Shown piece after piece: positions 6,120-11,003 of a DNA stretch of 11,003 nucleotides. Both the position numbers and the translations under genes were made by a program. Every line of letters begins with the position of its first letter. The first letter of the stretch is position 1. The DNA comes from Acidobacteriota bacterium (lineage in GTDB: Bacteria; Acidobacteriota; Terriglobia; Terriglobales; Acidobacteriaceae): positions 1 to 11,003 of the forward strand of contig QIAI01000110.1 of the NCBI GenBank assembly GCA_003224995.1, given 5' to 3'. The notes under the pieces were generated by a model. It was not told where the DNA came from, made no database searches, and saw only the letters and a program-made list of their open reading frames with translations.

Positions 6120-7697
6120 GTGTCCATCGCTAGTGGTGCGTCCGAGTCTTCGTCCGGAATTTTCCTTTCCACTCTTACCAAAAAAATACTATCGGGTGTA
6201 GTAATTGGAACCCTCGGGCTCGCGGCCGGTTGCGGCTCGAGCAACTCTTCAAGCGCCACCGGTCCATTCAGCAACCGCAGTTTGAGCGGCTCCTACGTCT
6301 GCCGCATCTCCGGGAATGACTCGTTCATCGATAGCAACAACAACGTCCAAAGCGAGTCGTATACGGAAACGCTAGTCTTCACCGCCGATGGTGCGGGAAA
6401 ACTGACTGGAAAGGAAGATTTCAACTCCAGCTTGCCGAGCGTCGGGTTCATTGCTGGTACGGCGTTCACCGGAACCTACTCTGTCGGGCGCGATGGCAAC
6501 GGCTCCATGACCATCAACTTCAGCGCACCCTCCACCGGGCAAATCAACCTGTCGATCACCATGCAAAACACCTCGAAATTCTATGCAGTCGAGGCGGACG
6601 CCTTTGCCAATTTCAGCGCGAACGCGGCGGGCGAGGGTGTGAAGCAGGCTTCCAATTCGTTTACCAGCGCGCCCACTGCAACCTTCGTGACCCGAGTGCA
6701 CCAGGTATTCCCTTCGACGGTGTCGTCCGCCTCGGTGGGACTTCTGAGTTCGAGCAATGGCACGGCGGTCACCGGCACGCTGGATGTCCTGCGTAACGAT
6801 GCGTTGTTGCCGCAATTGGTCGTATCCGGAAACTTCACCGCTCCCGACTCCAGCGGTCACGGCACCCTGGTCTACGCCGATAATGCTTCCTCACCCGTAA
6901 CTACCCATTATCAGTACTACGAAATCGACGCCAACACGTTTTGGCTGATGGGGTCGGATTCTACTTTCCTGGGAACCGGCAGCGCGGAAATGCAGGCCAG
7001 CGGGAACTTGAATCTGTCCGGCAATTACGCTTTCGGCAGCAGCGGTGATACCGATTCGACCATCGGCGGAGTGCGCACTGTCGGCGTCTTCACAGCCAGC
7101 GGAGGAGCGATTACAGGCGGCAAGCTCGACTCCGTACAAGACGGCACTTCGCTTTTCTTCAACCAGGACTTCACTGGAACCTATACCCAAGGCTCAAACG
7201 GTCGAGTTCAGGTGACGCTCGTTCTAAGCGGGGCCACCTCAGTGATGATTCCAGAAGTTTTCTGGATGGTGAGCCCCTCGCGCGCGTTCTTCCTGGTCGA
7301 TGCCAACAACAAGGTCGAAGATGGAACCGTCGACGTGCAGCAACAAAGCACCTTTGCCACGGCTGACGTCAAAGGTCAGTACGCGCTGGTAATGGATGGC
7401 TACAACTCGAGCAATCTCCTCACGCGTATCGGCACCCTGATCTCTGACGGCAAGGGCAATCTGCAGCTCAACGAAGAAGCCAACTCGTTCACTGGAAACT
7501 TGCCGGGACTGATCAACGATCCGGGGACGCTCCCCGGAAACTACACCATCGATGGCAACGGCCGAGTGGCGGCGGCGGTGAGCTCGCTCTCCAGCAACCT
7601 GGTCATCTACATGGTCGCGCCCGGCCAGGGATACATCCTGCAGAATGATCCCGCGACGGAGATTTCCGGAAAGGTGACTCTACAGACCTCGCCATAA
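6120..7697 (+). CDS. Secreted lipoprotein made of four repeated domains
   Basis: Starting at GTG 6120 the product is 525 residues. A signal peptide (Lys21-Lys22, then hydrophobic 23-36) ends in a good lipobox, L34-A-A-G-C38, followed by a Ser/Asn-rich linker, so it is likely lipid-anchored and exported. The rest is beta-rich, Gly/Ser/Thr/Asn-rich, with four similar units of about 120 residues: near 55-175 (LSGSYVC, FTADGAGKLTG, FTGTYSVGRDGNG), 180-297 (VGLLSSSNGTAVTG, more diverged), 299-414 (LSGNYAFG, FTASGGAITGGKLD, FTGTYTQGSNGRV) and 417-525 (VKGQYALV, LISDGKGNLQLNEE, LPGNYTIDGNGRV). The shared pattern is GxY, then an [A/S]DGxGxxxG strand turn, then GxYxxxxxGR. Unit starts at 55, 299 and 417 give spacings of 244 and 118, supporting the period. 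Such lipoproteins are frequent in Acidobacteria and have no established function; surface binding is a guess. The only cysteine-rich site is the lipobox region. Confidence 0.85.
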   Translation: MSIASGASESSSGIFLSTLTKKILSGVVIGTLGLAAGCGSSNSSSATGPFSNRSLSGSYVCRISGNDSFIDSNNNVQSESYTETLVFTADGAGKLTGKEDFNSSLPSVGFIAGTAFTGTYSVGRDGNGSMTINFSAPSTGQINLSITMQNTSKFYAVEADAFANFSANAAGEGVKQASNSFTSAPTATFVTRVHQVFPSTVSSASVGLLSSSNGTAVTGTLDVLRNDALLPQLVVSGNFTAPDSSGHGTLVYADNASSPVTTHYQYYEIDANTFWLMGSDSTFLGTGSAEMQASGNLNLSGNYAFGSSGDTDSTIGGVRTVGVFTASGGAITGGKLDSVQDGTSLFFNQDFTGTYTQGSNGRVQVTLVLSGATSVMIPEVFWMVSPSRAFFLVDANNKVEDGTVDVQQQSTFATADVKGQYALVMDGYNSSNLLTRIGTLISDGKGNLQLNEEANSFTGNLPGLINDPGTLPGNYTIDGNGRVAAAVSSLSSNLVIYMVAPGQGYILQNDPATEISGKVTLQTSP

Positions 7698-7853
7698 TCC
7701 GTACGGCATGTACCAAGTGCATCGCAAGCCGCAGCACGTCTGTATCTGCACGCATCGAGTGGTTGCAAGCAGCGCCACTGATCAGGGCCACAGAGATGTT
7801 CAGTACCTGTGTCTGTGCTCAGTTGCGCGAAAGCAGCAGCCTTGGTGTGAGGA

Positions 7854-7941
7854 TCACGTGAGCAGGATCACTCGCGTTCATTCACTCACGTATCAATCAC
7901 CCAAGTTTCAATCACGCGCGTATCAGGATCACTCACGTAAG
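7854..7941. repeat. Degenerate tandem repeat, consensus TCACTCACGTATCAA, six copies
   Basis: Units of 13-17 bases start at 7854, 7868, 7882, 7897, 7912 and 7929: TCACGTGAGCAGGA, TCACTCGCGTTCAT, TCACTCACGTATCAA, TCACCCAAGTTTCAA, TCACGCGCGTATCAGGA, TCACTCACGTAAG. Every unit begins TCAC and most contain CGTATCA or a close variant. It lies between the lipoprotein and the hairpin-rich segment. It is too diverged and has no spacers, so it is not CRISPR. It could be a multi-site binding region or a decayed microsatellite. The stretch 7698-7853 before it holds nothing I recognise. Confidence 0.6.
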
Positions 7942-8009
7942 TAGTAGTCGTCACATTCAGGCAGACTGCTGATCGGGAATACTGGCAGAGCCTCCGGGCA
8001 GGAAAGCGG

Positions 8010-8240
8010 GCCACTCCGTTTTGGACAGTGGCAAAGTGGAGCACTGATTTGGCTCCATTTCCGCCCCGCAAGACGGACCTTGAAGCCGGAATCAAAGGAC
8101 ATCCTGCGCCGGTAAGGTCTGCAATGCTAAGCAGTCCTGTCCGCGTGCAGACGGACAGAATGATCGAACTCAGATTGATTGGTGCGAGCTAATCAAACAA
8201 AAGAGTCAAGCCCCGGCGGCCCGGCCGGGGTTTTCGTTTT
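8010..8240 (+). ncRNA. Candidate structured RNA: five hairpins ending in a terminator
   Basis: Five consecutive inverted repeats occupy a gene-free stretch. They are GCCACT/AGTGGC (8010-8032, with an inner CC/GG); TGGAGC/GCTCCA (8037-8057); a compound stem GACCTT plus CCGG pairing with CCGG plus AAGGTC (8076-8119); a perfect CTGTCCG/CGGACAG (8137-8158); and TTGATT/AATCAA (8175-8196). A strong intrinsic terminator follows at 8211-8240 on the + strand, so the natural transcript direction is +. I compared it by eye with the core motifs of 6S RNA, SRP RNA, RNase P RNA, tmRNA and common riboswitches and found no convincing match. It could equally be the long 3' UTR of the lipoprotein mRNA. No clear promoter was seen, so the 5' end is unknown and the given start is just the first hairpin. 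Confidence 0.35.
8211..8240 (+). terminator. Strong rho-independent terminator
   Basis: The stem CCCCGGC (8211-8217) pairs perfectly with GCCGGGG (8224-8230) across a 6-base loop, followed directly by TTTTCGTTTT (8231-8240). It is oriented for + strand transcription, ending either the lipoprotein mRNA (stop 514 bases upstream) or a separate RNA from the hairpin region. Confidence 0.8.
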
Positions 8241-8242
8241 AG

Positions 8243-8471
8243 GCCGCGCCGAAGTTTTCGGTCTAACTCAGCCTGGGGATCTCGTAATTAGTCTCGGCCC
8301 GGGGTTTTCGCTCTTAGTAGCAGCCCGCGGTTTTCGCTCATAGTCTTAGCCCGGGGTTTCCGCGTTCGACTCAGCCCGGATTTTCGTTAAACCGCCCGCT
8401 GACCTCTTCGCTTTGGACTCAGCGGAGCTTTTCGTTTTAGCCCGCGCAGGAAATTCTCGTTCCAGTCTCGA
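8243..8471. repeat. Degenerate tandem array of about 26-base units resembling terminator 3' halves
   Basis: About nine diverged units start near 8243, 8271, 8297, 8323, 8349, 8374, 8394, 8422 and 8440. The best conserved (8297, 8323, 8349) are 25-26 bases. The first half of the consensus is GCCCGGGGTTTTCG and the second half CTCTTAGTCTCA. The first half equals the descending arm plus T run of the terminator at 8211-8240, so the array looks like successive copies of the terminator's 3' side. CCCGGG is itself self-complementary. The array lies in a convergent intergenic region, where weak serial termination of + strand read-through is possible. No open frame runs sensibly through it, and it has no CRISPR-like spacers. 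Confidence 0.65.
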
Positions 8472-8503
8472 CAACTCAACCGCGGAGCGGCGGAATTCAA
8501 TAG

Positions 8504-8522
8504 CCCAGCGCGAAGCGCTGGG
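8504..8522. repeat. REP-like perfect hairpin CCCAGCGCGAAGCGCTGGG
   Basis: An 8-bp perfect stem CCCAGCGC/GCGCTGGG closes on a GAA loop, flanked by AATAG and TAAG. The compact GC-rich palindrome in an intergenic region downstream of a gene resembles repetitive extragenic palindromes. It lies 78 bases after the alpha-galactosidase stop on the - strand, where it could protect or end that mRNA, although no T run follows on that strand. One copy only is visible in the window, so the repetitive nature is inferred. Nothing else was recognised in 8472-8599. Confidence 0.45.
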
Positions 8523-8599
8523 TAAGCTCAGCAACAAATCCAAGCCCGCTTCAGCTGGCGACACCAACGCCCGCCGCGAACACTCCGACTCTAAATACC

Positions 8600-10828
8600 C
8601 TACTGACTCACTTCCAACAAAAGATGTTGTTTAAAATTGGCGGAAAGCCTCGGCGTTTTACCGCTAACCGCCTGCACCGTCCCCAACGACTTGCCATCCA
8701 CGTAATCCGTCACGTGATACGTACCCGGCGCCAACCCGCGAAGCTCGACTTCTCCGCTCCAACCCACATTCGAAGGCGCGAAAAACGCATAATACATCTT
8801 GCCGTCTTTTTGAATGGCATACGCCTCCGGCACGTCGTAACCGTAGCTGTACAGGTTCAAAAACGTGCCCTTGGACAGCATCTTCGAGTTGTAAAGCCCA
8901 ATCCACCGCTTCCAGACTTCATCTTTATGCTGCGTCAGGTTCACTTCTTTGTACTTCGGGCCAAGTTCCGGCCACACGAACTTTGTACCAACGACCCCGC
9001 CCGTACCAACGGTCGACGCGAAATCTTCGCCATGCTCCCGCCAGTTGTTGCCGATCCGGTCCATGGTCGACAGCTCGACGTGATCCCCGTACACCGCCGA
9101 CTCGGGCCCCAGCAGCGCCTTGTACATCTTGATGCGCCGCCGCACCTGGGTTGCGCCGACCGGATCCGCGGTGACCGCCTGATCCATGTAGGGCAGCCAC
9201 GCTAGCGACGGCGGCGTGCCGCATGGACAGCTCTGGGTCACGCTGTTGGGCTTGATCGCACGCGTGGTCTGAAAAATGGTACGGTACACATCGGCGACGG
9301 CGTTCACTGAATCCTGCGGCGACTTGTGATGGTGCGCCGGGTTGTAACACATCGGCACCGAGTAGATGTTGTCCAGCTTCGAGCCGTCGTAGCCCCACTC
9401 ACGAATAAATTTTTCCGTGAGTTTTTTGTAGTAAGCCTGCACTTCGGGCACGGCCGGGCAGAGCGCCGCGAGATTGCGCGTCATGCGCCCGTGCTTGCCC
9501 TCCTTGTCGAGGATCAGCCATTCCGGATGTTCCTGCACGACTTTCGAAACCACGTACTTGTGCGACTCCCACTTGCCCTCTCCGTCCTCGGCGCCCAGCG
9601 GCAGCCACCACAGTTGCACCAGCATGCCCTGCTTGTGAAAGTCGTCAGTCATAGTCTTGATGGAGTCGCCGGGGAAGGTGTCAGCCCGCGCGTTCCAGTC
9701 GCCGTAGGTGTCGAACCAGCGATCGTCCAGCGTGGCCCACTTCACGCCCATGTCCTTCAGCTTCGGAATCGTGCCTTCCATCAGCGCCGGGGTGACATTG
9801 AACTCATATCCCCAACCGCACCAGCTCACGTTGTAAGCCTCGCTTGAGGGTTTGGGAAGATTCCAACCTTCTTTCTGCAGAACGCCCGACCACATGCGCA
9901 GGGGCTCGTAGAAATCTCCTCCGTACACGGCCACGAAGCTGCGCGGCGTGGAGTAAGTCTCGCCCGGCTTCAGGGTCGTTTTGGCGGGGATCGACAGCTC
10001 CGCCTCCACTCGCGAGTCGCTATCCACTTTCACCGGGATAGAAAGCGTGAGTGGCAGAGTCTCCACATGGCCGATCGCTTCGCCGACTGTCGCAGTCCAG
10101 AAAGCAACCACCGGAATGCCGCCGCCATATCCGCCTTTCACGGCTTCGCCAAACGCGTTCGGTTGCGAAGAGGTGCGGGTCAGTTTGTACATGTCGTCTT
10201 TGCCCCAGTCATAGCTGGAGCCTTGAAACGACCACATCTCCCAAGGCTTGGCTTTGGCATCGGCAAGCTTGGCGTTGAACCGATGTTGCTGCTCGACCGC
10301 CCGATCCACTGCGAAATCGCTGGTCCCCGTGTTTTTATATTCCACCGTCGACAGCAAGAGATTGGGGAAATCGTCAAAAGCCTCGACCGTCAACGTCCGC
10401 TGCACATTCACTCCGGGAAGCCCCAGGGCATGCGCCGGAATTTCAATGTGCTTGCCACGACCAAGCTTGCCCATCGATTCCAGCACCTTGGCCTGGTCAA
10501 ATTCGAGAACGAAATGAATCTCCTTGCCGTCATGCACGAGGTAGTCACTGTCGGCTGGCTGCCCGGGCTTGGGATCATCGAGCGTGAGGCGCTTGCCCTC
10601 ACCGAGCAGGAATGCCTGGATATAGCCCGAGGGCTCAACCTCAAAACTGGCGGTCCCCGTAGTCAGGAGGAGCGGGCCTCCGGGATTGATTTGGACCTTG
10701 ATAGCCGAGGGTTGGGAAGGCTGCTCTTTTTCTTTCGGTTTCGGCTGGACGCGATTGCACGCCAGAATGAGAACTGATACGAACGCAACCGAAATGAGGA
10801 AATAGATGCGATGGAGTGGCGACTTCAC
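8600..10828 (-). CDS. GH36-like alpha-galactosidase, exported lipoprotein
   Basis: A 742-residue glycoside hydrolase of clan GH-D. The GTG start at 10828 has AAGGGGG 4 bases upstream. The N-terminus (KSPLHR, hydrophobic 8-22, ILAC24) is a lipoprotein-type signal, followed by a Pro/Lys/Glu/Gln linker, so the enzyme is probably membrane-anchored outside the cytoplasm. A beta-sandwich domain (about 43-330) precedes the TIM barrel: W336CGWGYEF, ATLD368DRWFDTYGDWNARADTFP, the nucleophile motif SKLD486NIY, and SCPCGTPPS...YMD549QAVTADP. Asp486 is the predicted nucleophile and Asp549 the likely acid/base; their 63-residue spacing fits GH36. The CPCG form of the second motif marks a subgroup distinct from classic raffinose-cleaving GH36 enzymes. 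A C-terminal beta domain (about 650-742) ends the protein. Expected role: release of alpha-galactose (or a related sugar) from plant or microbial glycans; exact substrate unknown. It is translationally coupled to the amidohydrolase gene before it. Confidence 0.88.
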   Translation of the reverse strand: MKSPLHRIYFLISVAFVSVLILACNRVQPKPKEKEQPSQPSAIKVQINPGGPLLLTTGTASFEVEPSGYIQAFLLGEGKRLTLDDPKPGQPADSDYLVHDGKEIHFVLEFDQAKVLESMGKLGRGKHIEIPAHALGLPGVNVQRTLTVEAFDDFPNLLLSTVEYKNTGTSDFAVDRAVEQQHRFNAKLADAKAKPWEMWSFQGSSYDWGKDDMYKLTRTSSQPNAFGEAVKGGYGGGIPVVAFWTATVGEAIGHVETLPLTLSIPVKVDSDSRVEAELSIPAKTTLKPGETYSTPRSFVAVYGGDFYEPLRMWSGVLQKEGWNLPKPSSEAYNVSWCGWGYEFNVTPALMEGTIPKLKDMGVKWATLDDRWFDTYGDWNARADTFPGDSIKTMTDDFHKQGMLVQLWWLPLGAEDGEGKWESHKYVVSKVVQEHPEWLILDKEGKHGRMTRNLAALCPAVPEVQAYYKKLTEKFIREWGYDGSKLDNIYSVPMCYNPAHHHKSPQDSVNAVADVYRTIFQTTRAIKPNSVTQSCPCGTPPSLAWLPYMDQAVTADPVGATQVRRRIKMYKALLGPESAVYGDHVELSTMDRIGNNWREHGEDFASTVGTGGVVGTKFVWPELGPKYKEVNLTQHKDEVWKRWIGLYNSKMLSKGTFLNLYSYGYDVPEAYAIQKDGKMYYAFFAPSNVGWSGEVELRGLAPGTYHVTDYVDGKSLGTVQAVSGKTPRLSANFKQHLLLEVSQ

Positions 10829-11003
10829 TGGGCCCCCTTGTTGGCACTGCGGATGGAATCTGCGTGGAACTGTCTGAACAGGCGCTCGGCGTTTTTATGG
10901 TAGATCTTTTCCAAAACCTCATCCGGCAACCCCAGGCCGCTGATGGTGAAGCGTCCTTGGCCGGGCGAGCCCCAGTAAGCGAAGTACTCATCGCTGGTTT
11001 CGA
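10825..11003 (-). CDS. C-terminal end of an amidohydrolase-family (Amidohydro_2-like) protein
   Basis: Reading the - strand from the right edge, 58 residues end at TGA (10827-10825). The segment YFAYWGSPGQGRFTISGLGL followed by PDEVLEKIYHKNAERLF is the characteristic end of TIM-barrel metal-dependent amidohydrolases of the Amidohydro_2 type, where (GL.LP..VL.KIY..NA.RL) forms the last helix. The catalytic metal ligands lie in the missing upstream part. Its stop overlaps the alpha-galactosidase GTG by 4 bases (GTGA), and the downstream gene's ribosome-binding site is inside this gene's last codons. This shows one transcript and coupled translation. Substrate cannot be told. Confidence 0.8.
   Translation of the reverse strand, partial: ETSDEYFAYWGSPGQGRFTISGLGLPDEVLEKIYHKNAERLFRQFHADSIRSANKGAQ

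Noticed and set aside
7708..7944. 78-codon + strand frame after the lipoprotein
   Set aside because: It is His/Cys/Ser-rich with poor codon use, has no ribosome-binding site, and its end is made of the TCAC tandem repeat.
7854..8471. CRISPR array
   Set aside because: Neither repeat set has conserved repeats separated by unique spacers, and no cas gene is present.
8624..10777. Several + strand open frames inside the alpha-galactosidase gene (8624-9205, 9326-9847, 10067-10777)
   Set aside because: They are antisense shadows rich in Arg/His/Pro/Gln with no motif, while the - strand gene has catalytic motifs along its length.

Overview
The window looks like chromosomal DNA of a soil-type Acidobacteriota bacterium. 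This is an inference from gene style, not from a marker gene: GC-rich coding with several GTG/TTG starts, a PAS/GAF hybrid histidine kinase, a PilZ protein, a repeat-built secreted lipoprotein, and a lipoprotein-type clan GH-D alpha-galactosidase next to an amidohydrolase. No rRNA, tRNA, transposase, CRISPR array or phage gene was seen.

Left part (1-3965), all on the + strand: the tail of an unidentified gene; a 233-base gap with two perfect inverted repeats; a small secreted PstS-like phosphate-binding-domain protein; a PilZ-domain protein with a degenerate second motif; a gap with a perfect 19-base hairpin; and a PAS-GAF-PAS-HisKA-HATPase-REC hybrid histidine kinase. The kinase's receiver domain is broken. 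About 38 bases seem to be missing just after the phospho-acceptor loop, which throws the last third of the receiver out of frame. The lost part is still readable in the next frame.

Middle part (4031-7697), + strand: a DeoR-family sugar-phosphate-responsive repressor (TTG start) is followed by a PfkB-family sugar kinase in an apparent two-gene unit. Next comes a gap with a 14-base palindrome, then a 525-residue lipoprotein built of four units of about 120 residues.

Right part (7698-11003): a 900-base convergent intergenic region carries no credible gene but is full of structure. It holds a degenerate TCAC-type tandem repeat, five successive inverted repeats ending in a strong intrinsic terminator (a candidate structured RNA), a degenerate array of 26-base units that look like copies of the 3' half of that terminator, and a perfect 19-base REP-like hairpin. 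Facing it on the - strand is a GH36-like alpha-galactosidase lipoprotein, overlapped by 4 bases with the end of an upstream amidohydrolase-family gene that runs off the right edge.

The most unusual content is the repeat-rich, RNA-like region 7854-8522 and the disrupted receiver domain. No complete multi-gene novel system could be supported.
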